Shown piece after piece: positions 19,101-26,059 of a stretch of DNA of 54,736 nt. Source of the DNA: Candidatus Gottesmanbacteria bacterium GW2011_GWC1_43_10 (GTDB taxonomy: Bacteria > Patescibacteriota > Microgenomatia > UBA10105); assembly GCA_000995415.1 (NCBI GenBank), contig LCEX01000016.1, forward strand, positions 1 to 54,736. The letters run 5' to 3'. The position numbers and the translations under genes are program-made. The notes under the pieces were generated by a model. It worked only from the letters and a program-made list of their open reading frames with translations. It was not told the DNA's origin and did no database searches. Within the stretch, counting starts at the first letter, position 1; every line of letters begins with the position of its first letter.

Positions 19101-19680
19101 CAGTATTTATGATTTAGCCGGAGGACCTACGGCATCAGGTAGCGCGGTTTTGGGTATTTCAACTGAAGATGCGACCATTTCCGGAAATCTTTTAGTCGGC
19201 GGCCGAAGTAATTTATCCGATGTGGGTATAACAGGCAGACTGACCATGGGAGTCTTAACCATCGACGGCTTGGATATGGACAGCTCGAGTTCGGCTACCA
19301 TCAATACGCTTTCCGGTCCACTTAAACTCCAATCATTGGGCCTAGCTGGCATAGATATTCTAAACGGCAAAGTCACGATTGACCAAAACGGCAATATGAA
19401 AGTCCTGGGCGACCTGACTGTGTCGGGCAATTTGACTGCCCAAAAACTGATCATGCAGGGGGATAGCGTCGGAGAGGCCACAGTTTCTGCGGGAAAGGTG
19501 TCAACCGAAGTTAAAACACCTTTGGTTACTGATAAATCCCATATATTTACGAGTTTGCGCTCGCTGACCGGCAAGCAAAGCCTGTTTATTTCAAATATTG
19601 CGCCCAATGTTTCCTTCACCGTCAGCCTCGAAGAAATATTTACCAAAGATGTGACGTTTGATTGGTGGGTGGTGAACTAA
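13120..19680 (+). CDS. giant secreted S74-chaperone surface protein
   Basis: About 2186 residues from ATG 13120; an upstream TTG at 13108 is less likely. The signal peptide (basic start, hydrophobic core, cut after RTAQA) predicts export. Domains in order: a carbohydrate-binding-module-like jelly roll at about 140-310; long Thr/Gly/Ser-rich beta-helix-like repeats (TTTIANDLTIGNATTDAITF style) to about 1290; a second jelly-roll-like segment at about 1300-1430; about eight YadA-head-like 17-residue repeats of the N-T-T-G-Y-x-N-x-A-V-G-x-x-A-L-Y-S type at 17509-17920; an S74 intramolecular chaperone domain at about 1838-1940 with the S-D-Q-R-L-K Ser/Lys dyad; a coiled-coil-prone stretch; and a final beta-rich domain. 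Such proteins are trimeric fibres that self-cleave, and here a cell-surface adhesin or enzyme-like fibre is inferred. Confidence 0.8.
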   Translation: MQECSRKLKTSITAILFMVFLLLPRTAQAWELSLPKPWFPTPKFSLPKITLPQFRLPQLSLNFFKWFTLSGVKRFTLSGVEGFVPNEAKNLEADKTPEETEKFKLVVLQELAKLYQYKKDQGEKVLAVDTQAITITEFNAADSNLLRNTSFEAEVSDVPRQWTYMLDSHAGNTFTTEEGIHSGYYGLKFLGSGNGNFGISQPDTKTVPERNYTYSAYIKVLNAPKFTVRLGFWDEHLNRYGKLKEFTFSGTKDWVRINMSAATNGIITDSKNWYPIFEVHGLTSGTVYLDDLMIEEGSVLTTYDSGQASNNGIILGSNGSILSNYNGNIYPAVPSVGSLGTANNKWLSLNLDKGSIDKDGHLTLEGGANIKGSTTLGDATSDTVKVNARFNSDLVPDTTGTYSLGSSSLYWSNMYVNNLYTNSSGTSGFWQRNSQALSPTTISDDLLLGATATASALIKFTGTSGSNSWINTGNVGIGTTAPSAKLDVSGTLTVTGSNLTTLGGNLTVTGTAWTATPTISGLITATSGLTANGALTANSTFTLGDDGDLGSINTSVWDITTGGVASGLTGITSSGTINFSGLTASSGVYTDASKNLTSTPPTSGTAGYWTRTAGNLYPANTNDTLSATTSAAVALTITQTGVFNALLVEDAASDTTPFVIDQSGNVGIGTTVPDAALEINHATGDSLRLTYNDSDGSATNYTDFSLGSTGELTLTGSAATLGAGASAEKTFLTLTPGTITLTAPTQVTSLMETVAITGATLAADSALTVDKATALSLSAPVDSTNVTLTASSALRILNSPSGAGTLSGQAGIYIDSLSAGVVDYGIFITAADSYALYAAADDVAILDDLFVGATTETITHGDFSLDGDDAFISGTLGVESTIYTDGDVDIAGGDVTTANTTATLFNSTATTLSLGGAATTLNLGATTGTTTIANDLTIGNATTDAITFTGRVAVDSDLLPIGTTGTNDLGSSALPWDNVYAVAFTENGTALSGTYAPINANFVTVTANATLTGETGIDALTTAISTTSTLNVDDASTLNAVTIDANANLTLSSGTGLYSQTFTGTSTDAFTITAASLTSGSGLVLTGPSSTGITDHFVKLTSDVGSGAALIYGAPDFSGAGVTGYGLNITGTDATAATNTDYGVYSSLALTGNAAKTGVGLYSTLSTSSTTADTLIGADLITSTSGIITTGTRSIYGLRSQPASTGASTGGTTNVYGGYLKPGGVVGTDGTINSYGLYVANGTFDTTGTSTNIGLYVESPTGADTNYAAIFAGGNVGIGITAPTSPLHVVATTDVASVGSDLVTNGAFTGNATGWTLGLGGGNPDWYYNSNNVSHADGGGTATLEPTTPLTVTAGSSYLVVYTVSGYSAGTVTASIGGTNGTTISSNISSYAQVLIATNTTNLKFTPTTTFVGTIDTVSVKLITVAPATMTIANSAGTTSPVELRSGGNALYNTFIGSGSGQHDTTGNYNAAVGYQAFYSNTSGNSNAALGYMALKSNTTGVENNAVGKEALSNNTTGFENSAVGFQALYSNTSGYENNAMGYRSLYNNSIGYYNNAIGNYALFSNTTGYSNSALGYTALYYTQTGSANTAVGLEAGWGSINSSFSNNSLFGYKAGRNLSTGSNNILLGYQAGDALTTGANNIVIGYDIDAPAATSANILNIGNLIFGTALDGSGTTISTGNVGIKDSSPDYLLELYDATNTPAFALSDDDIGHGVTTIAETDAFFHLSSISTTDGGAQITGLADATGIALGLKGVQSSNPTDTTPAISLIGTKASGTGVVDLLAAETVLQIANNDDTAAITVLGDGKVGLGDATPSYQLELSTDSAGKPTSNTWTIVSDQRLKENIAAFSDGLAVLNKINPVSYELNGKAGTPAGAPGIGVIAQDVKDIIPYTISTFKGDLDGVETELYSFNSSALTFVTINAVKELSAKIDSLGNVISTSQLAANDTIAMTTLEAKISALADSLSLTQQDVATASATITDLLKRIEILETQSSIYDLAGGPTASGSAVLGISTEDATISGNLLVGGRSNLSDVGITGRLTMGVLTIDGLDMDSSSSATINTLSGPLKLQSLGLAGIDILNGKVTIDQNGNMKVLGDLTVSGNLTAQKLIMQGDSVGEATVSAGKVSTEVKTPLVTDKSHIFTSLRSLTGKQSLFISNIAPNVSFTVSLEEIFTKDVTFDWWVVN
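13317..13364. repeat. in-frame tandem 24-bp repeat inside the S74 gene
   Basis: Two consecutive 24-bp units (GTTTACCCTGAGCGGAGTCA... and GTTTACCCTGAGCGGAGTCG...) encode FTLSGVKR and FTLSGVEG. The core CCCTGAGCGGAGTCGAAGGG resembles intergenic repeats I know from CPR genomes. It lies in frame just after the signal-peptide region of the fibre protein. Confidence 0.8.
17509..17920 (+). repeat. coding tandem repeats, 51 bp / 17 residues
   Basis: About eight in-register 17-residue units within the giant protein: an N-T-T/S-G turn, two variable residues, N-x-A-hydrophobic-G, then A-L-Y-S/N. This is the pattern of the YadA head, which builds a trimeric left-handed beta roll. Confidence 0.75.
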
Positions 19681-19686
19681 ATTTTT

Positions 19687-19779
19687 GGAGCCTGTTTGGA
19701 AACTCCCAACAATGTCATTCCGAGTCCCTTATTCACCGGGAAAGAAATGACAAAAAAGCTAATTTCCAAACAGACCATT
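19687..19779. repeat. MITE-like element, copy 1 (GAGCCTGTTTGG ends)
   Basis: The left arm GGAGCCTGTTTGGAAACT and the right arm AATTTCCAAACAGACC are imperfect inverse complements, with a short GTCATTCCG...AATGAC REP core between them. The same ends bound elements at 40401-40566 and 50530-50700. It lies just downstream of the S74 gene stop. Confidence 0.75.
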
Positions 19780-19817
19780 AGATACCGTTCTAAGTAATCG
19801 CGAAACCCAACTATAAT

Positions 19818-20219
19818 TTATCTTTTCTGATTGTGGGCAGTGAGTTTCCACACCAACCATTGCACCAGATTTAAGATAAATCCCAACATCACCGCCACCC
19901 AGGCATTGGCTACCCCAACTCCGGTCAGATCAGCATAGCGGGCAAGCACCCACACGCCCAAGACATTTACGAATAGAAAAACCAAAGCCCATTGCCACTC
20001 ATCTTTCAGTTTGATTTTGAGTGCATCAAATACTGGCATGGTTAAAGTGTCTGCCACAGTCAGTAAAAAGCCGCTGATTAAACTTGCCAAAAATGGGGCT
20101 AAACGCGCGTTGCCGGTGATCACGAGGCCCACAAACACAAACGGCGCAAAATAGAAAATGATGCTATTGACCAGCCAAAAAGCGATCAAAACCTGCGGAT
20201 TTTTCATAAATTTCACCAC
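19818..20219 (-). CDS. small four-TM membrane protein, holin/superfamily-4-TM-like
   Basis: A 133-residue protein with four hydrophobic segments separated by short loops (about residues 10-30, 40-62, 75-92 and 100-122) and a basic C-terminus. The layout resembles small four-TM proteins annotated as phage-holin-superfamily or YvlD-like membrane proteins, but no diagnostic motif is visible and the function is unknown. AGGTGGTGA lies just before the ATG (minus strand), a clear Shine-Dalgarno site, in contrast to the leaderless-looking neighbours. Confidence 0.55.
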   Translation of the reverse strand: MVKFMKNPQVLIAFWLVNSIIFYFAPFVFVGLVITGNARLAPFLASLISGFLLTVADTLTMPVFDALKIKLKDEWQWALVFLFVNVLGVWVLARYADLTGVGVANAWVAVMLGFILNLVQWLVWKLTAHNQKR

Positions 20220-20262
20220 CTTTCCCTAAGAAAAAACTATTCCTAAACTATTGTATGCATGT

Positions 20263-20290
20263 TTGGGGAAACTTGCAAAGGGTATATAAT
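20263..20290 (+). promoter_or_regulatory. promoter of the alpha/beta hydrolase gene, leaderless-type
   Basis: TTGGGG (20263-20268), a 16-bp spacer and TATAAT (20285-20290), which ends 6 nt before ATG 20297. The predicted transcript starts at or within one base of the start codon. Confidence 0.6.
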
Positions 20291-20296
20291 ACAAGC

Positions 20297-21064
20297 ATGA
20301 AATACGATCTGCGGGTTCCGATTCAATCGGGAAATTTACTGGAAGTAGTGCAGGATGTGCCGGAAAAAGGGATGCGTTTTCCGACGGTTTTACTAGTACC
20401 GGGATTTGGTATGGACTTACATGAGTCCGGCTATTTTGATCAGGCGAGTGATATTCTGGTCCGAAACGGGTTTCAGACATTTCGCTTTAGTTTCAGCGGC
20501 ACGGGCAAATCCCAAGGAAATTTCGTTGATATGACGCTCACTAAACAAGCGGATGAACTGCGGGAGGTATTAAAGAGCATTAAAACCGACAGATTCACCA
20601 ATCCCAGGAAAATCGGGATATTGGCCCAATCCTTTGGTTCGGTGGCGGCAATTGCTGCCCAGCCTTTGGCTGGAATCAAATCTTATGTTTTCACCAGTGC
20701 TCCGGCCGATCCGTACCAGTCTTTGGAAAAATGGTTTAAACGACAGCGTGGATACAACCCCGAGGGGATTTCGGAAATTGAACGTACTGATAAACGGATC
20801 ACTCGGGTGGGACGGGAGTTTTGGCAAAATTTAAAACAGCACGATTTATCAAAGCAAATGCAGCATATCAAGGAGCCCATCAAACTGATTTATGGGGGCA
20901 AAGATATCCGGATCAAACCCTGGGAATTTCAAGATTTATACGTGCATGCTTCCGGACGCAAAAATTTGGTAGTAGTGGAAAAGTCCAATCACGCATTTAC
21001 TGGTAAAGCGAGACCCGTGGTTTTAGCCTTGATTGCAGAATGGTTCAATGAAACTTTGCGCTAA
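20297..21064 (+). CDS. alpha/beta hydrolase
   Basis: A 255-residue serine hydrolase of the alpha/beta fold. VLLVPGFGMDLHESGYF forms the oxyanion-loop region, the nucleophile elbow is A-Q-S-F-G at about residue 120 (G-x-S-x-G variant with Ala first), the Asp region is YGGKDIRI and the His is in S-N-H-A-F. There is no signal peptide, so it acts in the cytoplasm, probably on an ester, thioester or peptide. The ATG at 20297 is chosen because it directly follows a TATAAT box and the upstream in-frame codons carry the promoter. Its stop overlaps the stop of the convergent ligase gene. Confidence 0.8.
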   Translation: MKYDLRVPIQSGNLLEVVQDVPEKGMRFPTVLLVPGFGMDLHESGYFDQASDILVRNGFQTFRFSFSGTGKSQGNFVDMTLTKQADELREVLKSIKTDRFTNPRKIGILAQSFGSVAAIAAQPLAGIKSYVFTSAPADPYQSLEKWFKRQRGYNPEGISEIERTDKRITRVGREFWQNLKQHDLSKQMQHIKEPIKLIYGGKDIRIKPWEFQDLYVHASGRKNLVVVEKSNHAFTGKARPVVLALIAEWFNETLR

Positions 21065-22086
21065 TGTTTTTTGGTTAGGTGATAGCGCTTACTTGCAGCT
21101 TCTAAAATAGCCAGTAGCATCGAATTGTATGAATATCCGGCAACTCGGGCAGCAATCGGAAAATAAGAAATGATATCTTCCCCCGGGATCAAACCCGGCA
21201 TAGTATTTATTTCGAGTACATGTGGTTTCCCATTTTTATCTAACCTGATATCGACACGTGCTACATCGCGGCAATTGAGGGCAGCAAATGTATCTTGGGA
21301 AATATTCTGTATCTCTTTTTCTAAATCAGGGTTCAACTTAGCTGGACAATCATAGGCGATACGGGGGTCAGACAACGTATCTTCCCACAGCCACTTGACT
21401 TCGTAAGAGGCAAATTTTTGCAAATTTGAAGGGAGGCGATCGAGTCTTTGTTCAATGATTGGTAAGGTTTGAGGCGGATTTCCCAAGAGAGCCACCGTAA
21501 ATTCACGACCGGGCAAAAATTCTTCGACCAACACTGGTTGGGAAAAGGCTTTAAATAACCAACGCAAGCGCTCACGCAGCTGTTTTTCATTTTTGACCAG
21601 ATTGGCATTTAAAATTCCTTTACTCGAGCCTTCAGCATTGGGTTTAAGTAAGAGCGGATATTGAAAATGAGAATTGATCGGTTCATTGGGACGGGAAAAT
21701 AACTGAAATTCGGGGGTGCGAATACCGTGATACAGTAGGACTTTTTTGGTGAGGGCTTTATCAAGTTTGATCGCATTGGTTAGGGCACTCGAATGGGTAT
21801 AGGGAATTTCCAAGATGTCGCAAAAAATTGGAACTTGAGCTTCTCTGGCATCACCATACATCCCTTCAGCGATATTAAAAACGATATCGAGACGGTTTTG
21901 TAGCTTATACAGTTTCAAATAGCATTCTTGGTCAGCCTCGATTTCAATGACTTTGTGGCCGCCACTTATAAGTGCAGCTTTGATCGCAGCGATGGTTTCT
22001 GGAGCATCATATTCGGCATCAGTTTGAGCCGTCGGGTCGGTGGAAGGCGCGTTGGTTTTGACGTTGAAACACAGGCCAATTACCAT
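21061..22086 (-). CDS. ddl: D-alanine--D-alanine ligase family (ATP-grasp)
   Basis: A 341-residue ATP-grasp enzyme laid out like Ddl: an N-terminal domain with F-N-I-A-E-G and REAQVPIFCDILEIPYTHS, a central ATP-binding part (KLDKALTKKVLL, PLLLKPNAEGSSKGI, VEEFLPGREFTVALLG) and the C-terminal metal/ligand loop RVDIRLDKNGKPHVLEINTMPGL. Ddl joins two D-alanines for peptidoglycan. In CPR genomes proteins of this type are often divergent, so another D-amino acid or small-acid substrate is possible. Minus-strand TATAGT ends 5 nt before the ATG, another leaderless-type start. Confidence 0.75.
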   Translation of the reverse strand: MVIGLCFNVKTNAPSTDPTAQTDAEYDAPETIAAIKAALISGGHKVIEIEADQECYLKLYKLQNRLDIVFNIAEGMYGDAREAQVPIFCDILEIPYTHSSALTNAIKLDKALTKKVLLYHGIRTPEFQLFSRPNEPINSHFQYPLLLKPNAEGSSKGILNANLVKNEKQLRERLRWLFKAFSQPVLVEEFLPGREFTVALLGNPPQTLPIIEQRLDRLPSNLQKFASYEVKWLWEDTLSDPRIAYDCPAKLNPDLEKEIQNISQDTFAALNCRDVARVDIRLDKNGKPHVLEINTMPGLIPGEDIISYFPIAARVAGYSYNSMLLAILEAASKRYHLTKKH

Positions 22087-22117
22087 AAAAAACTATACTA
22101 ACATATTCATATACCGA

Positions 22118-22147
22118 TTGCATCTGTAAATGCATCGTGTATATAAT
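22118..22147 (+). promoter_or_regulatory. promoter TTGCAT-N18-TATAAT
   Basis: TTGCAT (22118-22123), an 18-bp spacer and TATAAT (22142-22147). The ATG at 22158 follows 10 nt later, leaving room for only a 2-4 nt leader. Confidence 0.6.
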
Positions 22148-22157
22148 TCTCAGAACT

Positions 22158-22736
22158 ATGGCGCAACCTGTGGTGATTGACGTGGAGACTCAGTTGACCT
22201 TTCGGGATGTTGGGGGATATATTCCACAGAAATTGAAAATTTCGGTGGCCGGGTTATTTGACTATGCTACCAATACTTATTTAACTTTTACCGAAAGTGA
22301 ACTACCAAAACTTTTTCCATATCTTGAGCATGCTTCGGAAGTCATCGGCTTTAATATCGTTGATTTTGATTTACCAGCCTTGAATCCTTATTATATAGGT
22401 GAGCTGGCGCGTTTGCCCACGATTGATTTACTAAAACACATTGAAAAAAGTTTGGGTTTCCGGATCGCGCTTGATGATCTAGTAAGAGAAACCCTAAATG
22501 CCCATAAAACCGGACATGGACTCTTGGCAATAGAATATTTCAAAAATCAGGAATGGGAAAAGCTGAAAACTTATTGTTTGTCTGATGTGAAATTGACTAA
22601 AGAACTATATGAATATGGAAAAACCCATGGGAAAGTCTTTTACAAAGCTCCTGCCGGCAGAAGAGAAATCAGTGTCAATTGGGGACAGCCACGTGCGAGT
22701 TCAAGCGCCAACGTCAATTTGACGTTGCCTTGGTAG
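22158..22736 (+). CDS. RNase H-like 3'-5' exonuclease-fold protein
   Basis: About 192 residues with a DEDD-type exonuclease layout: V-I-D-V-E-T (Asp/Glu of motif I) at the N-terminus, G-F-N-I-V-D-F-D (motif II) in the middle and C-L-S-D-V-K-L-T-K-E-L-Y-E-Y-G (motif III, Asp and Tyr) near residue 155. This resembles the YprB/helicase-associated exonucleases that trim DNA or RNA ends. The C-terminal 40 residues are low-complexity. The ATG at 22158 is chosen over an earlier in-frame start because the earlier one lies inside the -10 box. Confidence 0.65.
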   Translation: MAQPVVIDVETQLTFRDVGGYIPQKLKISVAGLFDYATNTYLTFTESELPKLFPYLEHASEVIGFNIVDFDLPALNPYYIGELARLPTIDLLKHIEKSLGFRIALDDLVRETLNAHKTGHGLLAIEYFKNQEWEKLKTYCLSDVKLTKELYEYGKTHGKVFYKAPAGRREISVNWGQPRASSSANVNLTLPW

Positions 22737-22749
22737 ATGGCCATACTTT

Positions 22750-22776
22750 TTGCAAAAGCCTAAGTTGGTATATAAT
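22750..22776 (+). promoter_or_regulatory. promoter upstream of sufC
   Basis: TTGCAA (22750-22755), a 15-bp spacer and TATAAT (22771-22776). The sufC ATG is at 22786, 9 nt after the box, so the suf mRNA would have almost no leader. Confidence 0.55.
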
Positions 22777-22785
22777 TCATCATCT

Positions 22786-23532
22786 ATGGACAAGACCATC
22801 TCCTTAACTATTAAAAACCTCTATGTATCTATCGAAGACAAAACCATACTTCACGGAATTGATTTAATTATCAAATCGAGAGAACTACATGTGGTGATGG
22901 GACCAAATGGCAGTGGCAAATCAACCTTGACTTATGCGCTGATGGGACACCCGAATTACAAGTTCAAAGATCAAAGTTCAAAGATCAAAGTAAATAATAC
23001 CCTAATTAATACATTAGCTCCTCATGAACGGGCAAAATTAGGTTTGATGTTGGCATTTCAAAACCCATTGGCCGTTCCCGGAGTGACTTTAGGTAGTTTT
23101 TTGCGAACTGCTTACCGGGAACTTTATAAAAATGAAAAAATAGACCTGATTTCCCTGCATAGGCAAATTCAACAAACCGCCAAAGACTTGCGTCTTGATG
23201 AAGCGTTTTTGAAGCGGGCAATCAACGATGGATTTTCCGGAGGCGAAAAGAAAAAAGCCGAGATGTTACAGCTCATTACCTTAAAACCCAAATTTGCGAT
23301 CTTTGATGAGATTGATACTGGACTTGATGTCGATGCTTTAAAATCTGTGGCAAATGGCATTGAGCTTTTGCAAAAACAAGGAACCGGGATTTTGCTGATC
23401 ACCCATTATCAACGGATATTAAATTATTTAAAACCCACTCATGTGCATATTATGAAATCGGGCAAATTGGTCAAAAGTGGCGGGGCAGAACTCGTCAAAA
23501 TAGTTGAGGCAAAAGGCTATGCAGACTTTTAG
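22786..23532 (+). CDS. sufC: SufC, Fe-S assembly ATPase
   Basis: A 248-residue ABC-type ATPase: Walker A G-P-N-G-S-G-K-S-T at about residues 40-48, Q-loop A-F-Q-N-P, signature F-S-G-G-E-K-K-K (the SufC variant), Walker B F-A-I-F-D-E-I-D and H-loop T-H-Y-Q-R. SufC powers the SufBCD scaffold that builds iron-sulphur clusters in the cytoplasm. A small tandem repeat (TTCAAAGATCAAAG twice, about 22967-22994) encodes part of the loop after Walker A. Its 3' end overlaps sufB by 14 bp, implying translational coupling. It is the first gene of the suf operon. Confidence 0.93.
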   Translation: MDKTISLTIKNLYVSIEDKTILHGIDLIIKSRELHVVMGPNGSGKSTLTYALMGHPNYKFKDQSSKIKVNNTLINTLAPHERAKLGLMLAFQNPLAVPGVTLGSFLRTAYRELYKNEKIDLISLHRQIQQTAKDLRLDEAFLKRAINDGFSGGEKKKAEMLQLITLKPKFAIFDEIDTGLDVDALKSVANGIELLQKQGTGILLITHYQRILNYLKPTHVHIMKSGKLVKSGGAELVKIVEAKGYADF

Positions 23533-25984
23533 CGGATTAGATAATTACAAATACGGGTTTAGTAAACCGGAAAACTATGTTTTCAAATCCAAAAAAGGGT
23601 TGGACGAGCGCGTGGTAGCCAATATTTCCTGGCATAAAAATGAGCCTGACTGGATGCGGCAGTTTAGGCTGAAGTCCTATCAAATTTTTTTAAATAAAAC
23701 TCTGCCGATTTGGGGAGGAGATTTGTCCCACATAAATTTCCAAGACATTTTTTATTATATAAAGCCAACAAAAGACAAAGCCGCCTCTTGGGAAGAATTG
23801 CCGCCGGAAATAAAAGATACTTACGACCGCATCGGCATGCCTGAGGCGGAGAAGAAATTTTTGGCCGGAGTTTCAGCCCAGTACGAAAGTGAAGTGGTAT
23901 ATAAAAGTATCCAAAAAACTTTATCCCAAAAAGGAGTCGTATTTTTGGATATGGATTCGGGGTTGCGCGAGTATCCGGAACTCGTTAAAAAATATTTTGG
24001 AACGATCATCCCTCCGGGAGATAATAAATTTTCAGCCCTAAATAGTGCCGTCTGGTCAGGCGGATCATTTATTTATGTACCAAAAGGGGTTCGTGTTGAA
24101 CTTCCTCTTCAAGCTTACTTCCGAATTAACGCCGCCAACATGGGTCAGTTTGAGCGAACATTAATTATCGCCGACGAAGGCAGTTACGTGCATTACGTGG
24201 AGGGATGTTTTCCTGCAGGCGAACAGATCAGTACCGGTGACCAATGGGTGAATATTGAAAGTATTAAACCAAAAGACTTAGTAGCAGATGACCAAGGGAA
24301 ATTACGAAGAGTAAAATCGGTGATGACTCGCCCCTACACCGGAGATCTGATCGAAGTGACCCCGATTTCCGCTTACAACAAATTTAGTTTAACTCCCGAG
24401 CATCCGGTTTTGGCTATTAAGCGTAGAGAAGTACTCGTAAAACGAAAGCAACGAAAAAATTGGCAAAGAGAAGTAAACTCAAAAATTCTGTTAAATGTAA
24501 AACCAAAATATCTTCCGGCACGTGAATTGGAAGTAGGCGATTTTATCATCTATCCCAAGATCAAAACAACTGCAAATGATTTGTGGTCCCGTGAAACAAT
24601 GCGACTATTGGGTTACTACTTGGCAGAAGGTTCAGCTTATATCCATAAGCAGTTGAAGATGCATATCGTCAGTTTCTCTCTAGGTGAAAATGAAACAGAG
24701 ATCATTGATGAGGTTACTCAATTAATTACAAAAACTACCGGTAAAAAACCTATGAAAATTTGGGATAAAAAAAAGCACGGCATGGAAATCAGAGTTTACT
24801 CCAAAGAACTTTACGAATTGTGTTTAAAAACATGTGGTAAAGGAGCTGCGACCAAAAAACTAAGTAAAGAAATCATGGAAGTTTCTGATGATCATGTTGA
24901 GCAATTGCTTCAAACTTACTTTTTAGGAGACGGAAATATCTGCAAAAAAGGCAGTAGCGTGATGTGTCGAGCAGCTACCGTATCAGAGCAACTGGCACGT
25001 CAACTTCAGGAACTGTTAGCCAGATTAGGAATGTATGCAAGTATTTTTATCCGCAAAGGCGGTAAAGATGTGATTGCCGGTAGAGTCATTACCAGGAAAG
25101 ACCAATTTATTATCGTTTATACCAAAAACAAGCGTATAGGCGAAGTCCGGGAAAGCCATGATTATTTTATTGTACCAGTCAAGTTAATAAGAAAAATTCC
25201 CTATACAGGTTTTGTATTCAATATGGAAGTTGCTGATACCAACTCTTATTTGGTACGCGGTTTTGCAGTCCACAATTGTACAGCCCCAATTTATACTACT
25301 GATTCTCTTCATTCGGCAGTGGTTGAGATCATTGTCAAAAAGGGCGCGCGGGTTCGTTACACTACGATTCAAAATTGGTCCACCAATGTTTACAATCTCG
25401 TTACCAAACGGATGCGCGTTGAGGAAGAAGGAATTGGGGAGTGGGTTGATGGGAATTTGGGTTCTAAGCTGACTATGAAATACCCGAGTGTATATTTAGT
25501 CGGGCGAAAAGCGCGAGGTGAAGTTTTATCTATCGCTTATGCCGGTCCGGGTCAACATCAGGATGCAGGTGGCAAAGCTATTCATTTGGCCTCAGAAACA
25601 ACATCTCGCATTACTTCAAAGTCTATTTCCAAAGGCGGGGGACGGACCTCTTATCGGGGACTACTGCATGTGATTCCTTCAGCTAAAAATGTGAAATCAA
25701 AAGTCGTTTGCGATGCGCTTCTACTTGATGAAACATCGCGTTCGGATACATATCCCACCATGAAGATCCACTCACAAGATGTGCAAATTGAACATGAAGC
25801 CACAGTTTCCAAAATTGGGGAAGAACAGCTCTTTTATTTACAGAGTCGAGGACTCACCAAGGAACTAGCAGAAGCCATGATTGTAAATGGTTTTATTGAG
25901 CCGATTGTCAAAGAACTTCCACTCGAATATGCGGTTGAAATGAATCGGCTAATTGAACTACAGATGGAAGGCAGTGTGGGGTAA
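23519..25984 (+). CDS. sufB: SufB with an in-frame intein
   Basis: The precursor has about 821 residues: N-extein 1-229, intein 230-586, C-extein 587-821, giving a 464-residue mature SufB, close to the family norm. SufB is the core scaffold of SufBCD. The C-extein carries the conserved beta-helix (KKGARVRYTTIQNWSTNVYN) and the HEATVSKIGEEQLFYLQSRGL terminal motif. The start at ATG 23519 overlaps the end of sufC; an in-frame ATG at 23504 would only lengthen the overlap. The intein splits Y-V-E-G-C-T-A-P-I-Y, so splicing is needed for active SufB. Confidence 0.92.
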   Translation: MQTFSGLDNYKYGFSKPENYVFKSKKGLDERVVANISWHKNEPDWMRQFRLKSYQIFLNKTLPIWGGDLSHINFQDIFYYIKPTKDKAASWEELPPEIKDTYDRIGMPEAEKKFLAGVSAQYESEVVYKSIQKTLSQKGVVFLDMDSGLREYPELVKKYFGTIIPPGDNKFSALNSAVWSGGSFIYVPKGVRVELPLQAYFRINAANMGQFERTLIIADEGSYVHYVEGCFPAGEQISTGDQWVNIESIKPKDLVADDQGKLRRVKSVMTRPYTGDLIEVTPISAYNKFSLTPEHPVLAIKRREVLVKRKQRKNWQREVNSKILLNVKPKYLPARELEVGDFIIYPKIKTTANDLWSRETMRLLGYYLAEGSAYIHKQLKMHIVSFSLGENETEIIDEVTQLITKTTGKKPMKIWDKKKHGMEIRVYSKELYELCLKTCGKGAATKKLSKEIMEVSDDHVEQLLQTYFLGDGNICKKGSSVMCRAATVSEQLARQLQELLARLGMYASIFIRKGGKDVIAGRVITRKDQFIIVYTKNKRIGEVRESHDYFIVPVKLIRKIPYTGFVFNMEVADTNSYLVRGFAVHNCTAPIYTTDSLHSAVVEIIVKKGARVRYTTIQNWSTNVYNLVTKRMRVEEEGIGEWVDGNLGSKLTMKYPSVYLVGRKARGEVLSIAYAGPGQHQDAGGKAIHLASETTSRITSKSISKGGGRTSYRGLLHVIPSAKNVKSKVVCDALLLDETSRSDTYPTMKIHSQDVQIEHEATVSKIGEEQLFYLQSRGLTKELAEAMIVNGFIEPIVKELPLEYAVEMNRLIELQMEGSVG
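24206..25276 (+). mobile_element. SufB intein with LAGLIDADG homing endonuclease
   Basis: A 357-residue protein intron. Block A starts with Cys1 (CFPAGEQISTGD), block B is L-T-P-E-H-P-V-L with the Thr/His pair, and block G ends V-R-G-F-A-V-H-N followed by Cys+1. Two LAGLIDADG-type helices are recognisable, LLGYYLAEGSAY and LQTYFLGDGNI, each keeping its acidic residue, so the endonuclease may still be active. Splicing residues are all present (Cys1, His-Asn, Cys+1). Confidence 0.92.
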
Positions 25985-26058
25985 TAACTCACCCCAACCC
26001 TCTCTTAATTTAAGAGAGGGAATTCCTCCTCTTAAGATAAGAGGAGGTTAGGAGGAGT
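25985..26058. repeat. two stacked hairpins between sufB and sufD
   Basis: CCCTCTCTTAATTTAAGAGAGGG (about 25996-26020) and CCTCCTCTTAAGATAAGAGGAGG (about 26026-26048) are adjacent palindromes of the (T)AAGRGAGGGTTAGG repeat family, also found at 29668-29759 and 38708-38745. The second supplies the purine-rich ribosome-binding sequence of sufD. Confidence 0.8.
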
Positions 26059-26059
26059 T

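Noticed and set aside
13120-19680. Prophage origin of the S74 fibre gene
   Set aside because: No capsid, terminase, portal or lysis genes are nearby. The signal peptide and flanking envelope genes point to a cellular surface protein.
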